From: CALABS01 sp050260775
GTDB lineage: Bacteria; Pseudomonadota; Alphaproteobacteria; Rhodospirillales; Magnetospirillaceae
DNA length: 64,000 nucleotides
Direction: 5' to 3'
Assembly (NCBI GenBank): GCA_050260775.1
Contig: JBLNCP010000014.1
Location: 1 to 64,000 of the forward strand
Under the pieces are notes generated by a model. The model was not told where the DNA came from and did not search any database. It was given only the letters and a program-made list of their open reading frames with translations. Of this stretch, positions 24,277 through 32,373 are shown in pieces. How positions within the stretch are numbered: position 1 is the stretch's first letter; the number at the start of each line of letters is the position of its first letter. The translations under genes were made by a program, and so were the position numbers.

Positions 24277-24543
24277 TCAGGTAATCCCCTTCTGGGCACT
24301 GATGAAGGCGGCAAGCGCACGGACGCTGGCGAAATGAGCCCTCACCTCTTCGGTAACGGTCTCGATCTTGATCCCCCACGCCTTACGGATGGCAACGCCC
24401 AATTCGAGGGCGTCGATCGAATCCAAGGCCAGACCGGCGTCGCCGAACAAAGGTTCCTCCGACCCGATATCCTCAGGCGACAAGTCCTCTAGTTTCAATG
24501 CGCTCACGATCAGTTGCTTGATTTCCAATTCCAGTTCGTCCAT
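24277..24543 (-). CDS. apeE: Acyl carrier protein (ApeE type)
   Basis: An 88-residue ACP with phosphopantetheine Ser42 in GLALDSIDALELG. I chose the start MDELELEIKQLIVSAL because it gives a normal ACP N-terminus; an upstream in-frame ATG would add 24 residues with no ACP similarity. This start lies 71 bases inside the end of apeD, an unusually long same-strand overlap. In the E. coli system one ACP is the main chain carrier and the other carries the starter or final product. Confidence 0.92.
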   Translation of the reverse strand: MDELELEIKQLIVSALKLEDLSPEDIGSEEPLFGDAGLALDSIDALELGVAIRKAWGIKIETVTEEVRAHFASVRALAAFISAQKGIT

Positions 24544-25309
24544 GGGCCGATCGATCCGCGTAATATTGTTCGACAGTCGCAACAAGTTTTCGAGCTGCAA
24601 GTGGCCGAAAGCCATAGCTCAGGAAACCCTTGATGTCCAGATTGTCCCCTACCGCAAGCCGGAAGGACGAGCGCCGTCTGGGGACCCGCCACCATGGGTT
24701 GCCCTTGTGCAGAACAGGCGGCTCACAGGTGATGCTGACGAGCTGGACGTTCGCCTCCGCCACGGTCGCCACATTGGCGAAGCCCCGGCGCGCCTTCATG
24801 GGTTCGCCGGGAATGGTACGGGTGCCTTCGGGGAAGATGATCAGGTTGTTGCCTTGCCGCAGCGTCGCCACGCAGGCAGCCATCAGATCCTCGGGCGCCA
24901 GGTCGTTGCGGATATAGCCGGCACCCTCGACGGTCAGGCGGAAGAACGGGTTCTTCCACAGGCCCCCCTTCACCACGCACTGGACGCTCGGGACCGCCGC
25001 CATGATCATCACCACATCCAGTAACGACGGATGATTGGCGACGATCAGCGTGCCTCGGAGGGCCTTCAGCCGCTCGGCGCCGCAGATTTCGATGTCGGCG
25101 ATCCTGAGGGCATGGATGGCGCCGCAATAAAGCCGAAAGCTGTGATGCAGGACCCATTGGATACGACGGCGGCGGCGTTCGGGATCCCTCGCCAGCAGTG
25201 CGATCAGCGGAAAGACGGTCAGCGCCATGGCCGACCCGCCCAGCCCGATCAACGCCAGGAAAAACCCGGTGCCCAGGCCCCGCCAGACGCGCTCGATGCG
25301 GTCAAACAC
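24473..25309 (-). CDS. apeD: Lysophospholipid-type acyltransferase (ApeD type)
   Basis: PlsC-family acyltransferase of about 278 residues. The catalytic motif is NHPSLLDVVMIM (H-x4-D) and the acyl-acceptor motif IIFPEGTRTIPGEP. A membrane segment lies near residues 13-35. I chose the GTG at 25309, which overlaps the apeC stop by eight bases and gives a typical MFDRIERVW start; a GTG at 25336 is the alternative. It probably acylates the lipid end of the aryl polyene. The last ~24 codons overlap apeE. Confidence 0.88.
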   Translation of the reverse strand: MFDRIERVWRGLGTGFFLALIGLGGSAMALTVFPLIALLARDPERRRRRIQWVLHHSFRLYCGAIHALRIADIEICGAERLKALRGTLIVANHPSLLDVVMIMAAVPSVQCVVKGGLWKNPFFRLTVEGAGYIRNDLAPEDLMAACVATLRQGNNLIIFPEGTRTIPGEPMKARRGFANVATVAEANVQLVSITCEPPVLHKGNPWWRVPRRRSSFRLAVGDNLDIKGFLSYGFRPLAARKLVATVEQYYADRSAHGRTGIGNQATDRERIETRGLVA

Positions 25310-26030
25310 GGCGCCAAAGCCAGTTCGAGCGCTCACCGGCGCATTCGGCCGAAGACTGGCTCGAATGAAGGAACTCGAGGAAGGACGCCGCGAGACCCTG
25401 GCCACCGGCGGCAGCGCCAGGCGCCAGCGACATCGCGACCGCCACTCCCCCGTCATGCTTGATTGGCGCCACGACCAGCGCCACTGCCACGGCCGCCTCG
25501 CCGGCTGGTTCGATCGTGGCGTACTCTGCCGGAAGATCCTCATCGAAATGCATCAGCACCACCGGTCGGCCATCGGCGGCGGCGCAGACGGCGGCCTCCA
25601 GCAGACCATAGCCGAACGACTCGCTGCCCGCCGCGATGGCGGTGTGGCCGGCGTGGTTGCCCGACGCGATGGACAACAAGCCGACCAGGGCATGATGCAC
25701 CGCCAGGCTGAACTCCGCGGGAGACACCTGCCCCTCGTCGACCAGCGAATTCAGTAGTCCCATGGTGCGCGCGTACTCACCGTGGCGCGACGACAGCACA
25801 AGACGCGGGGCTTCGCCGGCCTGGGGCAGAACCGACCAGGCGGCCTCGAGCACCTTGCGGCCGATGGGAGTAACGCGGCGGCGCAGTGACGACGGCACGC
25901 CTGCCGGCGCGCTCACCGGCTCAGTATCCGGCGTCCACCCGGCCAGGGCGGCGATACGGAAGGTCACCTCGGCGCGCGGCGGGGAAGAGGATTGCGCGGC
26001 ACTGCCGACGGCCCTTACCATTGATTTCAT
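25302..26030 (-). CDS. apeC: Ketosynthase-like chain-length factor (ApeC type)
   Basis: A 242-residue protein with the fold of the N-terminal half of a beta-ketoacyl synthase. The position of the catalytic Cys is occupied by a Ser-containing segment (AIAAGSESFGYGL), so it should be inactive in condensation. In the characterised pathway ApeC pairs with ApeO like the chain-length factor of type II polyketide synthases. The ATG at 26030 has an AGGGAGAGGG ribosome site directly upstream and is the first gene of the operon. Confidence 0.87.
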   Translation of the reverse strand: MKSMVRAVGSAAQSSSPPRAEVTFRIAALAGWTPDTEPVSAPAGVPSSLRRRVTPIGRKVLEAAWSVLPQAGEAPRLVLSSRHGEYARTMGLLNSLVDEGQVSPAEFSLAVHHALVGLLSIASGNHAGHTAIAAGSESFGYGLLEAAVCAAADGRPVVLMHFDEDLPAEYATIEPAGEAAVAVALVVAPIKHDGGVAVAMSLAPGAAAGGQGLAASFLEFLHSSQSSAECAGERSNWLWRRV

Positions 26031-26070
26031 CCCTCTCCCTCTAATCACCGAAAAGCGCTTCTCGTTTATC
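26031..26070. promoter_or_regulatory. Short divergent control region between apeC and the PPTase gene
   Basis: Only 40 bases separate the two divergent start codons. They include the near-perfect palindrome CGAAAAGCGCTTCTCG (26049-26064, centred on AGCGCT). The PPTase side has no Shine-Dalgarno, so that gene may have a leaderless transcript or a later start. The palindrome is a candidate operator for joint control. Confidence 0.35.
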
Positions 26071-26766
26071 ATGGCTGGCACGCCGAACCAAATAGCCATC
26101 CGCGCGGGCCTGCGTGAAGCCCGCCAATACCCGGCAGACGTGACTCCGGCCGATTTTGAGGCGGTTGCCCGAGTGGGCCGCGCGGCGCGCGGCGATCAGA
26201 GGCTGCTGGCACGGGCACTGTTGCGCCAGGCGCTGTTCGATGCGACCGGGATGGCCGGCGATCTTTGGCGGATCGAGCGGGCGCCCGACGGCCGGCCGCT
26301 TGCGGTCACGCCGGACGGAAAGCCGGGCCCTGATGTGTCTGTGGCCCATTCCGGCCTCTACGCCATTGCCGGGGTGGCAATGGCGATGCGGATCGGCGTC
26401 GACATCGAGACGCTTCGCCCCGGCCGCGACTGGCGTGCCATCGCCGAGGCCTATTTCAGTGATGACGAACGGGCGTTGGCGGAGGCCCGCGGCGAGGGCG
26501 GCTTCCTGGCATTGTGGACTTTGCGCGAAGCCATCGGCAAGGCGGCGGGCGGGGGCGTGGCGCGGGCGCTATTGCTCGACGGCGCCCCCCTGCCCGCGGC
26601 GGTCGGCGACGCGGCGAGGCTGTCCGTCGACGGCACGCCGTGCGTCGTGGCCCAGCGCGGAATCGGGCCGGTTCAATTGGCCGTGGCCTGCCTTGGTGCC
26701 GCCACCGAGGCAGTGGTGGCCGCCGCGCTTGACGCCGCCTGTGCCAGCATCCAGTCGGCAACCTGA
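26071..26766 (+). CDS. 4'-phosphopantetheinyl transferase, Sfp type
   Basis: A 231-residue enzyme that loads phosphopantetheine onto carrier proteins. The Mg-binding motif is GVDIETL (Asp111, Glu113) and the second motif WTLREAIGKAAGGG (Glu153, Lys157), with the usual WxxKEA Lys replaced by Arg. The upstream PDVSVAHSGLYA segment is also typical. It is divergent from apeC and likely serves the two ACPs of the operon. The last 94 bases overlap the convergent hydrolase gene. Start uncertain: no ribosome site is visible before this ATG. Confidence 0.85.
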   Translation: MAGTPNQIAIRAGLREARQYPADVTPADFEAVARVGRAARGDQRLLARALLRQALFDATGMAGDLWRIERAPDGRPLAVTPDGKPGPDVSVAHSGLYAIAGVAMAMRIGVDIETLRPGRDWRAIAEAYFSDDERALAEARGEGGFLALWTLREAIGKAAGGGVARALLLDGAPLPAAVGDAARLSVDGTPCVVAQRGIGPVQLAVACLGAATEAVVAAALDAACASIQSAT

Positions 26767-27551
26767 TCACTCACCGCGTCGCCGGCAGGATCGCGGAACA
26801 AGGTGTGTCCGCCGTCGGGGAAATGGCGGATCTCCACACCTCGTCCCATTCGCTGGGCGAGGATTTCGACGCCACGCCGCGGCACCACCTGGTCGCGGTC
26901 TCCGGTGAGGACAAGCACCGGGCGCACCCGCACGGCGGCAGCGTGCTCACGGGTGGCATCCATCAAACCGACGACCGACTCCCAGAAATGTGCCGAGGGG
27001 CTGTCGGCGACGGTCCCCAGCCAGCGCAAGCCGGTCCGGGCGGCGGCGGCAGACGCTGAATCGGGCCAGACCGCCGGAGCCGACAGCACCAGCGCGGCCA
27101 AGCTCGGCGGGTCGTCACCGGCCAGCACCGAAACCACCAGGCTGGCTCCGAGACTTTCCCCGACGACCACCAGCGGGACGCCAGGGTGGCGGGCAGCCAC
27201 GCCGGCGATCATCACCCGCAAGGAGTCAGGCCGGGGCTCGGGATAGTCGAAACTGGCTGCATAGGTGGCGATGCCGCGCCGTGCCCAGCGCTCGGCCGGG
27301 GGCCCGAACACGGCGGCGGTGCCCTTGAGGCCGTGGACCGCCACCACCACGACGCGGGGCGCCGCCACCTGCCACGCGACGATCGGCAGCGCCGCGTCGG
27401 CGATGGCCACGCTCCGCGCCCCCGCCGCCCTCGCCTGGGTCACCGGTGGAATGGGCGGCACGCACGCGGCAATCGAGGCCAGCGCCACGATCACCAAGGC
27501 CAAGGCGCGGCAACCGACCACCGTCCACCTCCCCATGCGTCCGACACGCAT
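26673..27551 (-). CDS. Alpha/beta-hydrolase lipoprotein
   Basis: A 292-residue lipoprotein with lipobox SIAAC (Cys30) and an alpha/beta-hydrolase fold. The nucleophile is Ser133 in GESLGA, the acid Asp218 or Asp220 in GDRDQV, and the base His249 in DGGHTLF; an oxyanion HG motif is seen in AVHGLKG. It resembles monoacylglycerol-lipase-like or lysophospholipase-like enzymes. The substrate is unknown. Its 3' end overlaps the PPTase gene on the other strand by 94 bases. A role in trimming the aryl polyene lipid is only a positional guess. A start at 27536 is possible. Confidence 0.8.
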   Translation of the reverse strand: MRVGRMGRWTVVGCRALALVIVALASIAACVPPIPPVTQARAAGARSVAIADAALPIVAWQVAAPRVVVVAVHGLKGTAAVFGPPAERWARRGIATYAASFDYPEPRPDSLRVMIAGVAARHPGVPLVVVGESLGASLVVSVLAGDDPPSLAALVLSAPAVWPDSASAAAARTGLRWLGTVADSPSAHFWESVVGLMDATREHAAAVRVRPVLVLTGDRDQVVPRRGVEILAQRMGRGVEIRHFPDGGHTLFRDPAGDAVSDQVADWMLAQAASSAAATTASVAAPRQATAN

Positions 27552-27606
27552 CCGGGCATGTCGGAACGTCGGAGGGGTAGCGCAACTCTCCTGTCGCCGG
27601 CCGGAC

Positions 27607-28002
27607 TCAGCGCTTTAGGATCGGAGCGTTCGCCAGGGCGGTATCGATGTCGCTCTCGAGGTTGCGGATCCAGAAGTTGTAGTGGGGATGGACCGCCTGC
27701 CCGTTGTCCTTGAACCCTTTCGAGGAGGCATGGACGATGCTGTAAGTGTTCTGGTCGAACACGACATCAACTGCCGCAGAGTATTTTGGCTGATCCTGCA
27801 CGGCGTGCAGTTTCCCCGGCGCCACCGTCTGGAACGCCCAGCCGCGGCTCTGCCCCGCCGCGACGATCGTCTTTTCGATCTCGGTCAGCGACATGCTACG
27901 CGCGGCGGACGGGATGGGATGGTTCACGACGTTGTAGATCGGCTCGTGCCGGCAGGCAGCCAGCAACAGACCGGTAACGCCGACCAATACCAATCTTCTC
28001 AC
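27607..28002 (-). CDS. Small conserved lipoprotein
   Basis: A 131-residue lipoprotein starting at a GTG with a GGGGGG ribosome site. The lipobox is LLAAC (Cys17). The mature domain contains MSLTEIEKTIVAAGQSRGW, PGKLHAVQDQ, VDVVFDQNTYSIVHASSKG and HPHYNFWIRNLESDI, a pattern I recognise from a widespread but unnamed family of small proteobacterial lipoproteins. No catalytic residues are seen. It is next to the hydrolase lipoprotein on the same strand, 55 bases away, and may share its transcript. Confidence 0.75.
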   Translation of the reverse strand: MRRLVLVGVTGLLLAACRHEPIYNVVNHPIPSAARSMSLTEIEKTIVAAGQSRGWAFQTVAPGKLHAVQDQPKYSAAVDVVFDQNTYSIVHASSKGFKDNGQAVHPHYNFWIRNLESDIDTALANAPILKR

Positions 28003-28234
28003 AATGCCCCCCTAAACCTGTGACGGCTTACACACCATCGAGCTTACCCCCCTCATTGGTGGCACACAATCGCGCAATATGCCCGTATCGAGCCACCGCG
28101 GGGCGCTCTCGCCGGTGAGGATGAGGCGGCGTGAGCCAGAATGTCGTCCTATCTTCGTCTCACCCGCCCTTCCAGTTCCGCACAACTCGGGCTATCTTGC
28201 CGTCCCGGGGAAACGGGGAATTGAGCGGCCGGCC

Positions 28235-29992
28235 GTGTCTGTTCTGACGAGATTGGGGGAATTCCGCGACCCTGCGCTGGAGGAGTCGTTCTCGTCCTCC
28301 ACCCAGGGCATTTCCCGCGCCCTTGGGCGCTTCGCCGTCCTGGTGACGTCGCTGACCTCCGTCAGCTTCGCGGCGTTCGATCTGGAGACGCTGCAGGGCG
28401 ATCAGCTGACGTTCTTCCTCGGCTGCCGCATCGCCGTTGCCGTCGTCTGCATCGCCACCCTGGTGGCCATGGCGCGGGCGAGCGATCTCAAGCGCTTCAT
28501 CCAGGTGACCCACCTCGGCCTCCTCGCGCTGTTCACCGTCAACGCATTGGTGTTCAACCATCCCGGCCTGCAGAAGCAGGGACACGCGTTCTTCCCGTTG
28601 ATTGCCATCAGCCTGTGGCTGATCGTGCCGGGGCGGATGACCAAGGTCGGGGTGGTCTGCCTGTATGCGTCGGCGATCAGCCTGCTGTTGTGGAGCACGA
28701 CCGGGCAATATCCACCCGAGCCGATGGACATCGCCGTCAATCTGGTGGTCACCGTGGTCGCCTTCGCCGTCGGCCTGGCGGTGCGCCAGCAGACGGGACG
28801 GATGCGGCGCGAGCACTTCTTCCATCTGCTGCGCGAGCGCGAGGTCAACGAGCAGCTGGCGGCGGCCAAGGAAGCGGCGGAGGCGGGCATCCGGGCCAAG
28901 AGCGAGTTCCTCGCCGTCATCAGCCACGAGATCCGCACTCCGATGAACGGCATCTTGGGGATGACCCGGCTGGTGCTCGACGGCCGCCTCGACGACGAGC
29001 AGCGGGAGAACGTCGAAGTCGTCCGCCAGTCGGCCGAGGCGCTTCTGTCGCTGCTGGACGACATCCTGGACTTCTCCAAGCTGGAAGCCGGGAAGCTGGA
29101 CATCGAGTCGAGGCCCTTCGACGCCAGGCGGGTGGTCGGCGACGTCATCACCCTCATGCGCTCGCGGGCCGGGGAGAAAGGGCTGTCCCTGCAGGTCGAC
29201 ACCGATGCGGCCCTTCCGCCGCTTGTGGAGGGCGACTCGGGGCGCCTCAGGCAGGTGCTGCTCAATCTGGTCGGCAACGCCGTCAAGTTCACCGAAACGG
29301 GCGGGGTGACGGTCACCGTGACGGCGGCCGGGGGAATGGCGCGCTTCACCGTCAAGGATACCGGCATCGGCATCGCCCCCGAGGCGATGGACAAGTTGTT
29401 CAGTGCCTTCACCCAGGCGGACGGATCCATCACCCGGCGCTTCGGCGGCACCGGGCTTGGCCTCGCCATTTCACGGCGGCTGGTCGAAACCATGGGCGGG
29501 GAGATCGGCGTGGACAGCACGCCGGGCCAGGGCTCGACCTTCTGGTTCGAACTGCCCCTGCCGGAAGCGGCCGCGTCGCCCGCTCCCGCACCCGAGGCCA
29601 CAATCGGCGATATCCCGCCGCTGCGCATCCTGTTGGCCGAGGACAACCGGGTCAACCAGATGGTCGCCGTCAAAATCCTCGGCCGCATGGGCCATCATGT
29701 CGAGGTCGCCAACGACGGCCGCGAGGCCGTGGAGGCGGTGACGCGGGATGATTTCGACCTGGTGCTGATGGACATGTACATGCCGGAATTGGATGGCCTT
29801 TCGGCCACCGCCCACATCCGGGCCCTGCCGGGGGCCAAGTCCAAGATCCCCATCGTCGCCCTGACCGCCAACGCCATGGACGAGGACCGTGAGCGCTGCC
29901 TTGGCGCGGGCATGGACGATTACGTCGCCAAGCCGGTGGACCTGCCCAAGCTGATGTCCATTCTGGCGCGCCTGTCGGCGGCGAAGGCCTGA
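28235..29992 (+). CDS. Hybrid histidine kinase with C-terminal receiver
   Basis: Membrane sensor of about 585 residues. The N-terminal ~190 residues hold about six hydrophobic helices (MASE-like), so sensing is probably at or in the membrane. HisKA has the phospho-acceptor in ISHEIRTPMNGILG (about His231), HATPase has NLVGNAVKFTETGG and GGTGLGLAISRRLV, and the receiver has the phosphorylated Asp in LVLMDMYMPELDG (about Asp513) and the switch Lys in VAKPVDLPKL. There is no HPt domain. The start is uncertain: an in-frame ATG at 28079 would add 52 residues with no clear ribosome site. Confidence 0.88.
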   Translation: MSVLTRLGEFRDPALEESFSSSTQGISRALGRFAVLVTSLTSVSFAAFDLETLQGDQLTFFLGCRIAVAVVCIATLVAMARASDLKRFIQVTHLGLLALFTVNALVFNHPGLQKQGHAFFPLIAISLWLIVPGRMTKVGVVCLYASAISLLLWSTTGQYPPEPMDIAVNLVVTVVAFAVGLAVRQQTGRMRREHFFHLLREREVNEQLAAAKEAAEAGIRAKSEFLAVISHEIRTPMNGILGMTRLVLDGRLDDEQRENVEVVRQSAEALLSLLDDILDFSKLEAGKLDIESRPFDARRVVGDVITLMRSRAGEKGLSLQVDTDAALPPLVEGDSGRLRQVLLNLVGNAVKFTETGGVTVTVTAAGGMARFTVKDTGIGIAPEAMDKLFSAFTQADGSITRRFGGTGLGLAISRRLVETMGGEIGVDSTPGQGSTFWFELPLPEAAASPAPAPEATIGDIPPLRILLAEDNRVNQMVAVKILGRMGHHVEVANDGREAVEAVTRDDFDLVLMDMYMPELDGLSATAHIRALPGAKSKIPIVALTANAMDEDRERCLGAGMDDYVAKPVDLPKLMSILARLSAAKA

Positions 29993-29999
29993 GCCTCCC

Positions 30000-30359
30000 C
30001 TACCCCGCCCGTCGCGCGATGATCCTTTGACGGATCTGGGTACGAAACTCCTGGTTCCGGGCCCTCAACGCCTGACGCTCGCCGCGGGGCTTTTCCAGGA
30101 CGGCGCGCCGGTGCGCGGCCTCCGCCTGCTCGCAGGCACGGTAGGCCGACGGGGTGGAGGCGGCGCCGATGCACGCTTGCGCCTCCTGCAGGACCTGGAT
30201 GCGGCCTTGATGGCTTTCGGCCTCGATGGCCTTGGCGGCTTCGAAGGCCTCCTGCCGATGCTGTCGGATTTCCGCCCGCGTCGACCCGTCTGCCGCATCG
30301 GCGGCATTTGCCGCAGCCGCTGCAAACAGGGCGACACCGAGAGTGGACGCGAGCTTCAT
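30000..30359 (-). CDS. Small secreted helical protein
   Basis: A 119-residue protein with a signal peptide (MKLASTLGVALFAAAAANAADA). The mature part is helical, charged and Gln/Arg-rich. Two Cys in ACIGAASTPSAYRACEQAE could form a disulfide. The family is unknown to me. The gene is convergent with the hybrid kinase, with seven bases between stops. Confidence 0.65.
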   Translation of the reverse strand: MKLASTLGVALFAAAAANAADAADGSTRAEIRQHRQEAFEAAKAIEAESHQGRIQVLQEAQACIGAASTPSAYRACEQAEAAHRRAVLEKPRGERQALRARNQEFRTQIRQRIIARRAG

Positions 30360-30586
30360 GGCACGTTCCTGGGGCAGGCCGCACATGCATCCGATGTTGG
30401 CATGCAAGGGTCGCCCGTCACCTCCTCCGATGGAGGCCCGCCATCCCTCCGACCGAAATCCACCCTACCTCGTCCACACGGACGAGAGCTCGTTCGTGAG
30501 GACGGGCGCTAATATTCCCCCGGTCAATAGAGCACCGTCGTGCACTGCCGTAAGGTCGGCGCAAGGTTTAGGACCAGGAGGGTGGG

Positions 30587-32266
30587 ATGCTGACCAAGTT
30601 GAAGATTGGGCCGCGGCTGGCGGTCCTGGTGGCCGCGATGGCCTTGCTGGTGCTGGTGGTGGCGACGATCGGTTTCCTGACGGCCCGCAGCATCAACGCC
30701 TCGCTGAAGACCGTGTACGAGGATCGCACCGTCGCCGCGCTGCAATTGGCGACCGTGCGTGACCAGCTGCACCAGCTCAGGCTGTCGATGGTCTCGGCGG
30801 TGACCCACGAGGATTTGACCAAGGCCCAGGAGATCGTCGCGCGCATCCCCGCCTTCGAGGCCAAGATGGACAAGGTGTGGGCAGAATACATGGCCACCTA
30901 CCTCACCCCCGAGGAAAAGCAGCTGGCCGATCGGTTCGTCGGCGCCATCACGGAATTCAAGCAGGCGCGCAGCAAGACGCTGCAACTGCTGGCCGAGGAC
31001 CGCGCCGCGGCGCTGACCAACATGCGCGCCAACGCCGGCGGCAAGTTCCAGACCGCCCTGTCGGCGATCGACGAATTGCTGACGCTGCAGGAGCGCGTGG
31101 CGCGGGACGAATATTTGAACTCGGTCTCGTACTACGACACCGCCATGTGGACGAACCTCGGGCTGATCGCGGCCGGCTTGGCGGCGGCAGGCTGGCTCGC
31201 CCAGGCCATCGTGCGCTCCATCACCGGCTCGGTCGGACCGATCGTCTCCACCATGATGCACATGGCGGACGGCGACCTGGCGGCCCGGGTTCCCGGCGGC
31301 GAGCGCAAGGACGAGGTCGGCGACATCGCCCGGGCGCTGACCGTGTTCCAGCAGAAACTGGTGGCCGCCCGCGAGGCGGAGCGCGCCCAGGCCGCCGAGC
31401 GCGAAGCCCGCGAGAAGCGGGCCCGCATGATCGAGGAGCTCACCGCCCAGTTCGATCGCCAGGTCAAGCAGACCGTGGGCGGGGTCGCCGGGGCCGCCGC
31501 CGAATTGCGCGGCGCCGCCGGCACCATGTCGGCGGTGGCCACCCAGACCTCGGCCCAGGCCACCCAGGTGGCGGCCGCGGTCGGCCAGGCGTCCATGAAC
31601 GTCCAGACCGTCGCCTCGGCGGCTGCCGAGCTGTCGACCTCGGTCCAGGAGATCGGCCGGCAGGTGGAGACCTCCTCCGACGTCGCCCGGCAGGCGGTGT
31701 CCATGGCACGACGCTCGGACGAACTGGTGCGCGGTCTGGCGGAATCGGTCGGCCACATCGACCAGGTGGTCGGCCTCATCACCGACATCGCCAGCCAAAC
31801 CAACCTGCTGGCCCTCAACGCCACCATCGAGGCCGCCCGGGCCGGCGACGCCGGCAAGGGCTTCGCAGTGGTGGCCGGCGAGGTCAAGAATCTCGCCAAC
31901 CAGACCGGCCGCGCCACCGAGGAGATCGCCGCCCAGATCGCCGCCGTGCGCGGCGCCACCGACGAGGCGGTCGGCGCGATCCGCGACATCAGCGCCATCA
32001 TCGACAGGATCGGCGAGGTGTCCTCCACCATCGCCGCCGCCGTCGAGGAGCAGAACGCCGCCACCGGCGAGATCGCCCGCTCGGCCGAGCAGGCCGCCCA
32101 GGGGACGCAGGAAGTCTCCGACAACATCGGCGGCATGAGCGACGGCGCCGGCGAGACCGGACGGGTTTCCTCGGTTGTCGCCGGACAGGCCGACGAAATG
32201 AGCCGGCAGGCGGAAACGCTGCGCCACCTGATCGACGACTTCCTCACCCAGGTGCGTGCCGCCTGA
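30587..32266 (+). CDS. Methyl-accepting chemotaxis protein
   Basis: A 559-residue chemoreceptor with a CAGGAGGG ribosome site. TM1 is around residues 10-33, the periplasmic helical sensor domain about 34-185, TM2 about 190-212, then a HAMP domain (MADGDLAARVPG), coiled coil and signalling tip (DIASQTNLLALNATIEAARAG). The C-terminus has no CheR-binding pentapeptide. The sensor domain is related to that of the receptor at 3616, with shared TVYEDR, EEYMATYLTPEEK-like text and similar length. It is followed by a strong terminator. Confidence 0.93.
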   Translation: MLTKLKIGPRLAVLVAAMALLVLVVATIGFLTARSINASLKTVYEDRTVAALQLATVRDQLHQLRLSMVSAVTHEDLTKAQEIVARIPAFEAKMDKVWAEYMATYLTPEEKQLADRFVGAITEFKQARSKTLQLLAEDRAAALTNMRANAGGKFQTALSAIDELLTLQERVARDEYLNSVSYYDTAMWTNLGLIAAGLAAAGWLAQAIVRSITGSVGPIVSTMMHMADGDLAARVPGGERKDEVGDIARALTVFQQKLVAAREAERAQAAEREAREKRARMIEELTAQFDRQVKQTVGGVAGAAAELRGAAGTMSAVATQTSAQATQVAAAVGQASMNVQTVASAAAELSTSVQEIGRQVETSSDVARQAVSMARRSDELVRGLAESVGHIDQVVGLITDIASQTNLLALNATIEAARAGDAGKGFAVVAGEVKNLANQTGRATEEIAAQIAAVRGATDEAVGAIRDISAIIDRIGEVSSTIAAAVEEQNAATGEIARSAEQAAQGTQEVSDNIGGMSDGAGETGRVSSVVAGQADEMSRQAETLRHLIDDFLTQVRAA

Positions 32267-32296
32267 CCTTTCCTCCCGTTGATCCTCCCCGCACCT

Positions 32297-32328
32297 GCGG
32301 CAGGTCCCCCGACCTGCCGCTTTTTTTT
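32297..32328 (+). terminator. Intrinsic terminator
   Basis: GCGGCAGGTC (32297-32306), loop CCCC and GACCTGCCGC (32311-32320) form a perfect ten-base-pair stem followed by eight T. It ends the chemoreceptor transcript 30 bases after its stop. Confidence 0.95.
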
Positions 32329-32373
32329 GGAGAGTGCCCCCTCCCCCAGCAAGGCTGCGGGGGCTTGCACACC

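Noticed and set aside
28079..28234. Upstream start of the hybrid kinase at ATG 28079
   Set aside because: No ribosome site, and the added 52 residues look like untranslated Arg/Pro-rich text; kept only as an alternative.
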